Source: Pseudoalteromonas rubra (GTDB lineage: Bacteria > Pseudomonadota > Gammaproteobacteria > Enterobacterales > Alteromonadaceae). Taken from it: DNA of 64,000 nt. Where the stretch lies: positions 4,037,501-4,101,500 of the forward strand of contig NZ_CP013611.1 in assembly GCF_001482385.1 (NCBI RefSeq), read 5' to 3'. Below, in pieces: positions 38,286 through 47,808 of this stretch. Position numbers and translations under genes: made by a program. Numbering within the stretch: position 1 is the stretch's first letter; the number at the start of each line of letters is the position of its first letter. The notes under the pieces were generated by a model. It had not been told where the DNA came from and made no database searches. It was given only the letters and a program-made list of their open reading frames with translations.

Positions 38286-41138
38286 TCAAAACTCTTTGAA
38301 CCAGGATAAAGTGTAGTAGCGTCCTCTCGGGTTTGGCCCGCGGTCATAGCCTCGTGCGACATCCAAAAATGGTGGCTCTTCACCAAATGGGTTTTGTACA
38401 GTGAGATTAAATCGTCCATATTGCTGTGCGTCATAGCCAACCGTTAGCGTTTTCAAGTCGTAAGACGGCGACCAGTCCAGAGCAAAGTCTCTGGCTGTTC
38501 TGTATTGGTCTTTTTCTGGCACGTTTGTTAAATCAAGCACATCGTCTTCATCCGAATTAAATGCTTTACTACCGTACGCCATTGTGAAAGAAGAATTCCA
38601 GTTTCCTTTATTCCAAAATATGCCAAATGATTGCTTTGTCTCTAAATTATTATATCGACCAATATAGGGAGTCCATTTGTCATCACCTAAGTACTGGTTA
38701 TCACCTTGAGTGATTTCTGCTAATGAGTAGGTTATTTGAAAGCGGCCTATTTGTGTGTCTGGAAAAGTGTAGTTTAAATCTAGATCATGGCCTTGGGATC
38801 TCGTTTTACCGATGTTAATGACGATACTTTTATAATGTTCAAGTACATGAGTTGTTGGGTTTCGTTGAATTAGATCGGCAAATAACTCTCCATTGGTGCG
38901 CGCATTTTCACGCAGCATTACCCTGGTTAAACGCTCTGGCGCATTTTCAATGTCTACTTCCCAGAAATCTAATGTGGCAGTAAAGCCTTTAAGGTATTCA
39001 GGGGTCCATACAAAGCCTAAGTTAGTGGATGTAGACGTTTCCGGGCTAAGGTTCTCATTGCCGCCCATTTCAAATGACCACTGGTAGGGCTCTGCTTCAG
39101 CCACTTTTGCACCAAAGCTTTTACACAATGCCAGTTGCTCCCAGCCTGTATTACTACATGGATCGGAAGAGTTGGAGTACCAACGATCTGTGAATACTTC
39201 TTTGCCACGATATAAATCAAATAAAGTTGGTGCTCGAAAACCTTCAGAGTAATTAGCTCGAACCATGAGTTGTTCTATTGGTTTCCAGTAGATATTAACA
39301 GAGGGCGTACTTGATGACCCCGAATCACTATAATTAGAGTAGCGAACCGCTAGCTCAACACTTAAATGCTTCGCCAAATAAGCGTCTTCAGCGATTGGAA
39401 TGCTGGTTTCTATATATGCTTCCTTGATTTTACGTTTTGGCGGAACATTGCTGTCTTCCTGACTAAGATTACCGACTAATTTATATTTTCCTCTCACATC
39501 ATCGAATTGATTGCTGGCTTCTTCTGTGCGGTACTCGACCCCGACTGCCATTTGAATAGTACCTGCAGGTAAGCTGAAAACGTCTCCTACCGCACTTAGA
39601 TTAAAAGTGTTAGTCGTGGCCTTGTGCTTACTCCAAATACCTTCAACCATAATTGCATCTAGCAAATCGCTATTAAGTTGCTCAAGGTCGACAAAAGGGT
39701 TGAGTGGTGAGCAATTATTTTCAGCAAGGCAAACCTCGGGACCGCTTAGACTATCTTGTAACAAAGTCCTATTCAGTGCTTCAGGATAAGTTGTTTTCGC
39801 TTCATAGCGGCTATGTACAAGATCTGTTGACCAGGTCCAATTTTCAGATAGTTCGCCATTGAGCCCAAGGCGTACATGAAACGGCGTTGTATCCGTTGTT
39901 GTGTTCCGTTTATTGAGGTTAGTCAACCGACGGTTCAAACGTACATCGCGGCCGAATGGATTGTATTCATTATCTTTACTTACAAACAGGCCAGACACTA
40001 CCGCTGCAGCCTCTTGCGCGTAGTTTTCTTTGTCGGCGTAAAGTAATTGAGCGGTACCTTCAAGTGTATCTGTAAAATTGTAATAGGTGTTTAGCAGTAT
40101 GCTGTATTCGGTTCTTTCGGATGCGTCTAGCGTTTCACTTTGAAAGTTATAGCCATGTGCTTCTTTATATTTTTTCTCGGCTTCTTCTTGCGCTATTTCT
40201 TCTAATTCCCAGCAGGCTTGCCCGACTTGTCCACGATAAGTTGCAGAGAACGGAGAAAAGTCATCTACGCTACTGCCATTTGTGCCATTATTTCTGTGCA
40301 TCATGTGGTAGGTTGCTGTGGCGGTGTCTGCATCGCAATCTGCATAAGTCGCATTGCCATCAGGCCCATAAATACTTAGCCAGTTGGTACCTTCAAAAAT
40401 GCCATTAACTTTGTGTGAACTTCTATCGGGGTAGTAGAAACTTCGCGAGCCTCTGTTGTATGTTCCTATTTTCTTAGCTTCCACTCCTAATGTAACTCCA
40501 CCTTTGTTAAAGCTGGTGCCGCCGACAAAGCTAAAAGTGTGAGTTGGGGCATCATTGTATTCGCTGATCCCGGTCGAGACATTCAGCTTGATACCCTCAA
40601 AGTCTTTTAGTAACTGGTAGTTAACTACCCCCGCAATGGCATCCGAGCCATAAATTGCAGATGCTGACCCTTTTTTAATATCAACCCGTTTTAGCATAGT
40701 CGTGGGGATGATTGAAATGTCCACTGAACCATCAGTATCAGCCGCCATTCTGACGCCATCAAGCAAGTTTAAGGTTCGAGCATACCCTAAACCGCGTAAT
40801 TGAATTTTTTGTCGACCATCATTATTTCTTGCATCGGCTCCAAAGTTTTCATCAATAGAAACCTGGTGGCCATTCATTGCTGGTAAACGTGTGAAAATAT
40901 CGGTAATGGAAGTTAACCCGCTTAGCGCAATGTCTTCACTCGTCACGGTAGTAATTGGTAAAGAAGAAGTTAGTTCGGGACGGATCAATCGAGAACCTGT
41001 TACCGCAACAATCTCAATCTCATTGTCTTCATTTTTGTTATCTGATTCATTTATCTTTTCGGCAGAGAAACCAGAGTTTGGCATCAAAACTAGGGCTGTC
41101 GTGATGGCAATATGCACAGGCGATAAAGTGTAAGTCAT
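38286..41138 (-). CDS. TonB-dependent outer-membrane receptor
   Basis: Outer-membrane active transporter of about 950 residues. The start at 41138 (aaggtactctt then ATG) gives a signal peptide ending GFSA; the longer in-frame version from 41201 adds a spurious hydrophobic stretch. The plug domain begins IVAVTGSRLIRPELTSSLPI and includes KIQLRGLGYARTLNLLDGVR and IKKGSASAIYGSDAIAGVVN. The beta-barrel ends in an aromatic residue (YYTLSWFKEF), as needed for BAM insertion. The RLIRPE-type plug resembles receptors of marine Alteromonadales for peptides or plant/algal compounds. Substrate cannot be told; no transport or degradation operon is adjacent. Confidence 0.93.
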   Translation of the reverse strand: MTYTLSPVHIAITTALVLMPNSGFSAEKINESDNKNEDNEIEIVAVTGSRLIRPELTSSLPITTVTSEDIALSGLTSITDIFTRLPAMNGHQVSIDENFGADARNNDGRQKIQLRGLGYARTLNLLDGVRMAADTDGSVDISIIPTTMLKRVDIKKGSASAIYGSDAIAGVVNYQLLKDFEGIKLNVSTGISEYNDAPTHTFSFVGGTSFNKGGVTLGVEAKKIGTYNRGSRSFYYPDRSSHKVNGIFEGTNWLSIYGPDGNATYADCDADTATATYHMMHRNNGTNGSSVDDFSPFSATYRGQVGQACWELEEIAQEEAEKKYKEAHGYNFQSETLDASERTEYSILLNTYYNFTDTLEGTAQLLYADKENYAQEAAAVVSGLFVSKDNEYNPFGRDVRLNRRLTNLNKRNTTTDTTPFHVRLGLNGELSENWTWSTDLVHSRYEAKTTYPEALNRTLLQDSLSGPEVCLAENNCSPLNPFVDLEQLNSDLLDAIMVEGIWSKHKATTNTFNLSAVGDVFSLPAGTIQMAVGVEYRTEEASNQFDDVRGKYKLVGNLSQEDSNVPPKRKIKEAYIETSIPIAEDAYLAKHLSVELAVRYSNYSDSGSSSTPSVNIYWKPIEQLMVRANYSEGFRAPTLFDLYRGKEVFTDRWYSNSSDPCSNTGWEQLALCKSFGAKVAEAEPYQWSFEMGGNENLSPETSTSTNLGFVWTPEYLKGFTATLDFWEVDIENAPERLTRVMLRENARTNGELFADLIQRNPTTHVLEHYKSIVINIGKTRSQGHDLDLNYTFPDTQIGRFQITYSLAEITQGDNQYLGDDKWTPYIGRYNNLETKQSFGIFWNKGNWNSSFTMAYGSKAFNSDEDDVLDLTNVPEKDQYRTARDFALDWSPSYDLKTLTVGYDAQQYGRFNLTVQNPFGEEPPFLDVARGYDRGPNPRGRYYTLSWFKEF

Positions 41139-41787
41139 AAGAGTACCTTGATGGTTTATTGTTATTATTAACAGGGCAAGTGAATAACCGAAATACATCA
41201 ATAAGTTATATAAGCCACTCTACGGAGCAGTGTAGCGAGAGCAACAAACTGGGCAATTGAAAAAAAGTCAACTTGTCAAAGATTGTTTTGGAATATAGTA
41301 TTCTAGTTCGTGTTTCGATGGTTCTATTGATCTATAAACAGAAATTTTTAGCTACTTTTTATTAACTATTTCATTGCATTGGTTGTGGTCTAATTTATTT
41401 CAGTAGTTTGTGCGGAAATGTTTTAAAGTTGCATTAATTGCATTGGAAATTTGTTTGAAGTAAATATACCGGTTAATTTTGTGTTTCTGGCGTTTGTTTT
41501 TTGTGTTAAGGGTGTACTCGGCTTTGATGTGGTAGTTCGACTCCATGTAGGTCAAAAAGCTTAAATTCAGGAAGTAGTGTATGGTCATATTCAACAAGCA
41601 AAATTATTTGAATGATGCCATATTGAACCTAATAGTGTAGATGCCCACCCGTAGCTTACATGTTTTGATGAAGGGTGAGTTTAGCGCCAGCTGACGGATC
41701 ACGTCTTTATGCGTATCGCAGAGTGCTTGTTGCTGGTACGATGAGTTGTTACCCTCAAGGGCAATAATCATAACGACAGGCAACATC
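41139..41787. other. Long AT-rich intergenic region
   Basis: About 650 bases between divergent genes with no supported ORF. Contains a minus-strand ttgaca at about 41272-41277 that could be a -35 for the receptor gene, but no matching -10 is clear. No repeats recognised. Confidence 0.5.
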
Positions 41788-42225
41788 ATGCAGGAATTTT
41801 TCGAGAAGTTTGAAATTAAGACCAAAATTAACGTGGTATGGGGTGAAATGGATGCGCTGGGGCATGTGAACAATGTGTCTTACTTTCGTTACTTCGAAAC
41901 CGCAAGAATCGACTTTTTACAACAAACAGGGCTGCTTTCGGTCTTATCAGAGCCCACCCATAGCCCTGTATTGCGCGATACGTATGCGCAATACAAACGA
42001 CCGGTTACTTTTCCGGATACCCTCTATATTGGCTCGTATATTACCGACATCAAAGAAGATCGTTTCACCATGCGTTATGAAGCGTTTAGTGAGTCACAGC
42101 AGGCCATATGTACAACAGGATATGCGAATGTGGTGATGTTTAATATGAAAACAGGGCAAAAGTCACCAATACCAGAGAATATGTTGTCGATACTTAAGCA
42201 ATACGAGATGGATTGTGACCAATAG
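41788..42225 (+). CDS. Acyl-CoA thioesterase, hotdog fold (4HBT family)
   Basis: 145-residue YbgC/FadM-like thioesterase. The signature WGEMDALGHVNNVSYFRYFE contains catalytic D22 and the HVNN motif. The ATG at 41788 is preferred over the in-frame 41746 because family members begin just before this block. The fatty-acid desaturase gene lies about 150 bp downstream on the same strand, so the pair may act on acyl chains. Exact substrate unknown. Confidence 0.87.
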   Translation: MQEFFEKFEIKTKINVVWGEMDALGHVNNVSYFRYFETARIDFLQQTGLLSVLSEPTHSPVLRDTYAQYKRPVTFPDTLYIGSYITDIKEDRFTMRYEAFSESQQAICTTGYANVVMFNMKTGQKSPIPENMLSILKQYEMDCDQ

Positions 42226-42374
42226 GGGCAAGTAACTTTTTCTGTAAATGCACAAACACGCTGCGCCAGTTGTCTCAGACATGAGTGAAAGTGAGTCAAA
42301 CTTTGGGCATAGGCGTGCCCAAAGTCTGCCATTTACGGTATGATTTTGGTATCAATAAGTTAGCAACGCTATCA

Positions 42375-43373
42375 ATGCCAAAATTGACCGCGAAACAAAA
42401 CATAACAGCGATAGTGACGGCGATTAAAGCAGAAGAGAAATCGCTCAGAGCGCGTTATCCTATACTTGAAAAGCAAAATGGCATAGCGCTGGTTATTCTG
42501 TTGTTGTCATTATGTGCCTTCACCGGGGTTGCTGCGCTTTATTATTTTGCTGCTATTCCCGCGTGGTTGTGCATTCTCTTGGTAGCCTTTATTACTTCCA
42601 TTACACATGAACTTGAGCATGACCTGATCCACAAGCTGTACTTTAGTAAACGTCCGCTTATACATAACTTCATGATGTTAGTCGTGTGGCTGATGCGACC
42701 AAACACTGTGAACCCCTGGTATCGCAAAAAAATTCATTTACACCATCACAAAGTGTCTGGCACCTCACAAGACCTAGAAGAGCGCTTAGTGGGTAATGGC
42801 ATTAAATCTCCTTTTTTAAGAGCGGTCATAATCATAGACGGTCTGCTAGGCTTATTGATTAGTTCAAAGCGCTTTAGTAGGGAAATTCGCGATTTCAGGT
42901 TTTTTCAGGTCTTCAATGCCGGTTTTCCCATTGCGACGGCATACTTTGCGATTTTATACGGTGTAATCGCTTTTCATGTGCTGCAATTTTTTCATCCATT
43001 TGAACTATCTAAGTGGGGAGTTGAGCTACTGGCGGTTGCAGAGTTCCTGATGGTGGTTTTGATTGTGCCAAATATTATCCGCTCGACGTCTCTCAACTTG
43101 ATCACATCTTCAATGCATTATTATGGTGGCGTCAGCAATGTACTCGAGCAAACACATGTGATCACCAGTCGCTGGTTTTTACCGTTTCAGCTCTTTTGTT
43201 TTGATTTTGGCCGTACACACACCATTCATCACTTTGTGCCGAATCAGCCCTTTTATATTCGCCAGCTGATTAGTAAAAAAATACGCCCTGTTATGGCTCA
43301 GCATGGCGTCCGTTTTGACGACTTACACAGCCTGAAGCATGCGAATCATTACCCGCCAGAAGAGAAAATATAA
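42375..43373 (+). CDS. Membrane fatty acid desaturase/hydroxylase
   Basis: Di-iron membrane enzyme of the fatty acid desaturase superfamily. The three histidine boxes are HELEHDLIH (78-86), HLHHH (121-125) and, near the C-terminus, HTIHHF, interspersed with about four to five TM helices. The ATG at 42375 (MPKLTAKQN) is preferred; the GTG at 42285 adds 30 residues without family character. Length 332 is in the normal range. Substrate could be a fatty acid, sterol-like lipid or carotenoid. Near a 4HBT thioesterase. Confidence 0.87.
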   Translation: MPKLTAKQNITAIVTAIKAEEKSLRARYPILEKQNGIALVILLLSLCAFTGVAALYYFAAIPAWLCILLVAFITSITHELEHDLIHKLYFSKRPLIHNFMMLVVWLMRPNTVNPWYRKKIHLHHHKVSGTSQDLEERLVGNGIKSPFLRAVIIIDGLLGLLISSKRFSREIRDFRFFQVFNAGFPIATAYFAILYGVIAFHVLQFFHPFELSKWGVELLAVAEFLMVVLIVPNIIRSTSLNLITSSMHYYGGVSNVLEQTHVITSRWFLPFQLFCFDFGRTHTIHHFVPNQPFYIRQLISKKIRPVMAQHGVRFDDLHSLKHANHYPPEEKI

Positions 43374-43497
43374 AACACAAGGGCCAGGCCTTGTTTTTGA
43401 AGCTGGCCTCTGCGCTGTCGCCAGTATCAAACTGAAAGGCTTACAAACATGGTGATTAGATGTCCGGCTAAAATGTTGGGGAAACAAGGAAACTTCA

Positions 43498-44112
43498 ATG
43501 CAAAAAATTAAAGTTATGGTATTAGTAATTATTACTCTCATCTCAGGTCTTGCTAAAAGCTCAAGTAGAGAGCTATCACCGGAAGAAAAAGCTTATCTAG
43601 ATATTAAACAGTTGGCTGAAGCCGTTGAGTTTTACCATCGTGAATTCGGTAGTTATCCAACTAATGAACAAGGTTTAGGTGTGTTGGCTCAGGAAGTGTT
43701 TATTAGTAAAAGCTGCCCTTGTAAAAAAGGAAAACTTATCAATGACCTACCTGAAGACCCTTGGGGCAGGGACTATTTATACCTATCACCCGGTAAAAAT
43801 AACCCGGAAGGATTTGATATATGGGCATATGGTAAAGATGGACTGCCTGGCGGTACTGGTACTAACAGGGGGTGCGGAAACTGGGGGGAATTTGAATGTG
43901 GGCTAAAAGAACAACATGGTTTCCAGGAGTTTTTTCTTTTGTTGTTATTAACAGGCTTCGGAGTAGGTCTTCCACCTTATATTGCCGGTGTATTTCTGGC
44001 TTACAGAAAAGGAAATTCAATCGAAAAATCAATGTTCGGCTTCCACTTGGGAGTGCTTTGTTATTTTGTTTTAGTGGTATTTTTGCTTGCTGCTGCTTCT
44101 GTTATCCTTTAA
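43498..44112 (+). CDS. GspG-like domain protein with C-terminal TM helices
   Basis: 204 residues. The N-terminus (1-20) is an ordinary hydrophobic signal rather than the G|FTLIE prepilin leader of true major pseudopilins. Residues 34-120 carry the GspG C-terminal domain hallmarks: DIKQLAEAVEFYHREFGSYPTN, EQGLGVL, LPEDPWGRDYLYLSPGK and FDIWAYGKDGLPGGTG (Ca-binding loop). Four Cys (CPC at 73-75, then C126 and C134) may form disulphides. The C-terminus adds two TM helices (about 144-168 and 180-203). No type II secretion genes are nearby. A repurposed pseudopilin domain is likely; function unknown. Confidence 0.75.
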   Translation: MQKIKVMVLVIITLISGLAKSSSRELSPEEKAYLDIKQLAEAVEFYHREFGSYPTNEQGLGVLAQEVFISKSCPCKKGKLINDLPEDPWGRDYLYLSPGKNNPEGFDIWAYGKDGLPGGTGTNRGCGNWGEFECGLKEQHGFQEFFLLLLLTGFGVGLPPYIAGVFLAYRKGNSIEKSMFGFHLGVLCYFVLVVFLLAAASVIL

Positions 44113-44408
44113 ATACAGTGGTGTAAGTGGAATAAAGACACCCAATTGAACCGTGTTTTTCGAAGGGCGCTAGTTTCAAGTTGAAAGACCTTCAAGTTTG
44201 GAGATTGGATATCCGAGCAAAGTTGCACCCAGCGTAATCAGTTCTTTTCCCATTTAGATTACAGCCAACCTTAAGTGACTGATATTGGAAGACCAAGCTT
44301 TGAAGTGGATGTCCAAACAAAGCTTTGTACCTGATTGCATGTCATAACAGGTGTAGTTAGAGTAGTTCTAACAGGTGGTTATCATCCCTTTTAGGGGTCG
44401 GGGTTGTC
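44113..44408. other. Intergenic region with degenerate repeats
   Basis: No gene. Loose repeats of a ggatgtcc-containing segment (gattggatatccgagcaaag near 44206, gaagtggatgtccaaacaaa near 44300, and a related piece near 43453), perhaps decayed REP DNA. Confidence 0.35.
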
Positions 44409-44738
44409 GTGGCGATTAATGCTCCTTTGAGCACTGTCAAAAATAGAAAAATGAAAACGGTTTTTGAACATACACAAATAAGCGTGTTGGTGATCCCACA
44501 AATTTTGTATGCCATGAAAGATGCGGAAGTGCTTGGTCATTACCGAAATTCAGCCATTGTTTACAAGAACCTGGCGCAGGATTTGGTAGATATTGAGTTT
44601 TATACCAACACCCAGGAGGCACCCAGGAGGGACACCCAGTGTTATTTGTCCTGTTTTGTTTGTGGTTTACAAGCTTTGGCGTGGGTGTCTCAAATGTACA
44701 TCAAATGTACACTAATTCGTAACCTTAATGCACTGTAA
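44409..44738 (+). CDS. Doubtful small ORF
   Basis: 109-codon ORF. The part from the internal ATG at 44451 (KTVFEHTQISVLVIPQILYA) to about residue 70 reads like a protein, but the C-terminal third lies in repeated accc/aggag DNA and does not. There is no strong RBS. Either a small hypothetical gene or a remnant of one. It overlaps the end of the convergent gene at 44725. Confidence 0.3.
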   Translation: MAINAPLSTVKNRKMKTVFEHTQISVLVIPQILYAMKDAEVLGHYRNSAIVYKNLAQDLVDIEFYTNTQEAPRRDTQCYLSCFVCGLQALAWVSQMYIKCTLIRNLNAL

Positions 44739-45081
44739 TCGGGAGATCATTCACCACTAACGATTGACCGTTTTTCTGCGCACGGTGAAAACTGGATATC
44801 AAAACGTCGTTCGATAAGCTTTTAATGTCTTCAACTTCTTCCACCATACAAAACATAATGGATTCCCACCCTAGGTCCTTAATAAAGGTCTTAAGCTGAT
44901 GCATATTGTCCTGATAGTTTTCATCGGTTGTTAAGAGGCCAATGGAGTGTTTATTGCCGAGTTTGTACTTCCCTGTATTAGAGGTTGAACATTTCGCATA
45001 TCCGCTTAACACATAAACTGTATTGGTACTTTTATTCATGTTGGTGACATTCTCTGGTTTGACTTTGATCCATTTATGCAT
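44725..45081 (-). CDS. Hypothetical protein
   Basis: 118 residues, soluble, no signal peptide or TM. Begins MHKWIKVKPENVTNMNKSTN, has two Cys in the middle, and is otherwise without recognised motifs. Possible real start at the second Met (15). AT-rich and isolated among small accessory genes. Confidence 0.45.
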   Translation of the reverse strand: MHKWIKVKPENVTNMNKSTNTVYVLSGYAKCSTSNTGKYKLGNKHSIGLLTTDENYQDNMHQLKTFIKDLGWESIMFCMVEEVEDIKSLSNDVLISSFHRAQKNGQSLVVNDLPITVH

Positions 45082-45385
45082 TTTTCGAACCAGGCTTTGC
45101 AGTATGCTGATGTCGCTTTTCTATGCCTTGAAAGTAGAGGGTAAAAAATCACTGCCTGATGACATCTGTGGTTGATGACACGATAGGTGTCAATTTTCTG
45201 TTAGTATTGCTGGGAACAAATATTAGACACTTGGCGTTACTAGCACCTGTTTTAGCAGCGGTGAAATGGAGCCTGAAAATACATGCTTCAAATAATGGCT
45301 TAAAGTTGCAGCGAGCGGCTCCCGCCAACGCGTGAGCGTTGACTAACCGGAACTGCCAACGCAAAGGGGCATAAACGTGCAGGGG
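45082..45385. other. Intergenic region
   Basis: 304 bases without a supported gene, repeat or hairpin that I could identify. Confidence 0.4.
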
Positions 45386-46195
45386 TTACTTAATCAGGTT
45401 TTTAGCTTGCGTGATACTCATACCAAATGTAGAGCGAAAAGTGCGACTAAGATGCGCGCTGTCAGAAAACCCTGCCATGTAGGCTGCGTCTGTTGCGGAC
45501 TTACCTGTTACGAGTGCTTGTAGCGCACAAATCAATCTTCGCCACAACAGAAAAGGGCGCCACGCAATACCAACCTGATCTTTGAAGATGTGCAGAAATC
45601 GACTTTCAGACAGATTAAGGGTTTGTGCGACGTCGGCTGCACGCCAGTGCTCTGGCTTTATACAGTCTTCCACAAAACAGGCATCCAGGTTTTTAAGTAA
45701 CCTCTGAATACGTTCATCAGTGACTGAGCTGTGATTACAGTTCAGTAAAGTCTGCTTAATTGACATTACTCGGAAGATTGGCGCAACAAGCTGAAAAGCG
45801 CTTTCTTTGTCAAAAGGGGGATGCGCCTTTTCGTCAGCGTTAAGTTCAAAGGAAACCATAGGCTGACCTTGTAATTTTGCTTCTAACTGCTCTCCTAACA
45901 GGCTGTGTGGTTCCACTAATAAGATCCATCCTTTAGACATCTTAAGGCAATGACTCTGTTTAGACGCGATAACGACCAAGCCCTGGAGCGCCTCTCCATT
46001 TAATTCAGACGATGAGTCACAACATGGCCATACTAGCTGTATAGCAACATGCTGGTGATAGTTGGCATCTAACTGTGAGCCGTAAATGAGCACAAGGCCT
46101 GTGTCTATCCATACATTGGAGGTTATCACACCAATCGTCTCCGGGTTTGTTTTTGCATTTCTTGGGCGCTGGAGGGGCTGGTAATGCCCCAGCAA
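45386..46195 (-). CDS. AraC family transcriptional regulator
   Basis: 269 residues with an N-terminal cupin-like sensory domain and a C-terminal double HTH (AADVAQTLNLSESRFLHIFK, then ATDAAYMAGFSDSAHLSRTF). The upstream-most start is a TTG without a clear RBS; the GTG at about residue 23 is an alternative that would begin at the cupin domain. Its neighbour on the same strand is a DUF3703 gene 159 bp upstream. Target genes unknown. Confidence 0.85.
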   Translation of the reverse strand: MLGHYQPLQRPRNAKTNPETIGVITSNVWIDTGLVLIYGSQLDANYHQHVAIQLVWPCCDSSSELNGEALQGLVVIASKQSHCLKMSKGWILLVEPHSLLGEQLEAKLQGQPMVSFELNADEKAHPPFDKESAFQLVAPIFRVMSIKQTLLNCNHSSVTDERIQRLLKNLDACFVEDCIKPEHWRAADVAQTLNLSESRFLHIFKDQVGIAWRPFLLWRRLICALQALVTGKSATDAAYMAGFSDSAHLSRTFRSTFGMSITQAKNLIK

Positions 46196-46354
46196 TACAC
46201 ATTAATTGTATCGTAATTTTTAGGTAAATGGCTGTCTACATGCCTGACACAGCATCATATTCGCTTGGCTGGCCCTGCGCCTTCCCAAGCTGAATCGTAT
46301 GGTGTTTTTACTGACGCAGCATTGTGTACTAAGCGCGTTAGATGCCAGGTGGAG

Positions 46355-46690
46355 CTATTTCAAGTATTCTGCCAGATCGGCTGGAATTGGCATTGGCTTA
46401 ATAGGGCTCACATTGGTGCCACCCGTATTGCCTTTTGGCACCCAAATTTTGGAGAAGATAACAGAAGCAATGATCCGGGCTGTTTGCCCCAGCACCTCCT
46501 TCACGCTACCGGTTTTGTATCCTAGTTTGAGCATCCACCAGTGCGACTGGGTGTGAGGAATAATAAAGGATTGCCCCAGAATGTGTGCTCTTTCTAAGTG
46601 ATAGAAGCTCTTACTGTATTGAGCTTTTTCATACTGCGCTTTAGCGGCGGTCATTTCCTTTTGAAATGCCAGTGTTAGTTTCTGATTCAT
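46355..46690 (-). CDS. DUF3703 family protein
   Basis: 111 residues matching the small DUF3703 family: FYHLERAHILGQSFIIPHTQ, then HWWMLKLGYKTG, SVIFSKIWVPKGNTGGTNVS and a C-terminal KPMPIPADL. The ATG at 46690 is preferred over 46705 because the gagg within the latter's first codons serves as its RBS. Role unknown; in other genomes the family is often seen near metal-resistance or membrane-stress genes. Precedes the AraC regulator on the same strand. Confidence 0.85.
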   Translation of the reverse strand: MNQKLTLAFQKEMTAAKAQYEKAQYSKSFYHLERAHILGQSFIIPHTQSHWWMLKLGYKTGSVKEVLGQTARIIASVIFSKIWVPKGNTGGTNVSPIKPMPIPADLAEYLK

Positions 46691-46983
46691 AGTACTGTAC
46701 CTCATCGTTTGGGTTGAGTATCGACCTTTTACATGGCCATTCTAATCGCTGAGGAGCTGGATGAATTGAATAAACTGGCTACTGTTGTGCTTATGTTAGT
46801 TGACAAAAGTGCCTGGCTTGAACGCATGCCGTTTATGGAGAGCTGGCACAGACGGGCAAGCGTAGCGTGTCTGACGATGGCAACTGGCTGCTACTAGCTC
46901 GCTTTTTAATCTATAGTTAGGAATAGGAAAGCTATTGCCGTTTATTATTGCAGCTAAATGCTGACTAATCTTTGATATATCAA

Positions 46984-47808
46984 ATGAATAAAATGACTGC
47001 GTTGAGATTCAGAAGTGTACGTCTAAGTATCAGTTTCCTGTGTGTGGCCTGTTGTATTCTACCGGCCACCGGTTACACATCTGAAAACAACAATCAGCAT
47101 TCAATTGAGCAGAGCATCGATGACGTTGCACGCACATACCATGCGTCTCTGTTGTACATTTTTAGCCAACAAAAATTGATTAATTCAACACAAGGAAATA
47201 AATCTAGACTATTTGGCTCTGCACTTACAGACAATGTAAAAGAGACCTACAGAGCCCTGTTTGCACAGGATTTTCCCAGCCGCGAGGATAAGTACATCAA
47301 CTTATTGCTAAAGCACATGGTATTAGTTATGGAAGATAACCGCACACTTCTCTTAGATGAGCATATAAGCTACAAAGGGTTTATTCCCGCTATTTTTGCT
47401 TTTCAGCTATCCACTAAATTTCGCGAACGGGGCTATGGTATTAATATAAAGTTTACCAATGTGCGGAGTCGGATCAGAAACACCCTGAGCGCTCCTGATC
47501 AGTGGGAACAGCAAGCCCTGAACACACTAGTGAAAGACCAAAACAGCATAATCCTGGACAGTAAAGCCAGCTACCAGGGGCAGCCGGCGGTTCGCTATAT
47601 GCGGCCAGTGAGGATGACGCCCTTATGCCTTAATTGCCATGGTCGACCAAAAGATAACCCTGTCAACAACGGGTTAGAAGAAAGCCAATGGCAGACAAAA
47701 GACAGAACGGGTTTTTATATGGAAGGATGGAAACTGGGCGAGTTAGGCGGAGGGATCAGTGTTGTGATCTACGGCGAAAATGTGGCCGGATATGACGAAA
47801 GTAACTAG
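46984..47808 (+). CDS. DUF3365 (Tll0287-like) periplasmic haem-binding sensor protein
   Basis: Exported protein of about 274 residues with a signal peptide (ends about residue 30, ILPATGYTSE) and a Tll0287-like/DUF3365 domain. Near residue 217, MTPLCLNCHG gives a single CxxCH c-type haem site, flanked by AVRYMRPVRM typical of the family, which forms redox/gas-sensing PAS-like modules. There is no TM or output domain, so it must signal through another protein. Its last 17 nt overlap the next gene, a solute-binding-type protein, implying a functional pair. Start is one of two close ATGs (46984, 46993). Confidence 0.8.
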   Translation: MNKMTALRFRSVRLSISFLCVACCILPATGYTSENNNQHSIEQSIDDVARTYHASLLYIFSQQKLINSTQGNKSRLFGSALTDNVKETYRALFAQDFPSREDKYINLLLKHMVLVMEDNRTLLLDEHISYKGFIPAIFAFQLSTKFRERGYGINIKFTNVRSRIRNTLSAPDQWEQQALNTLVKDQNSIILDSKASYQGQPAVRYMRPVRMTPLCLNCHGRPKDNPVNNGLEESQWQTKDRTGFYMEGWKLGELGGGISVVIYGENVAGYDESN

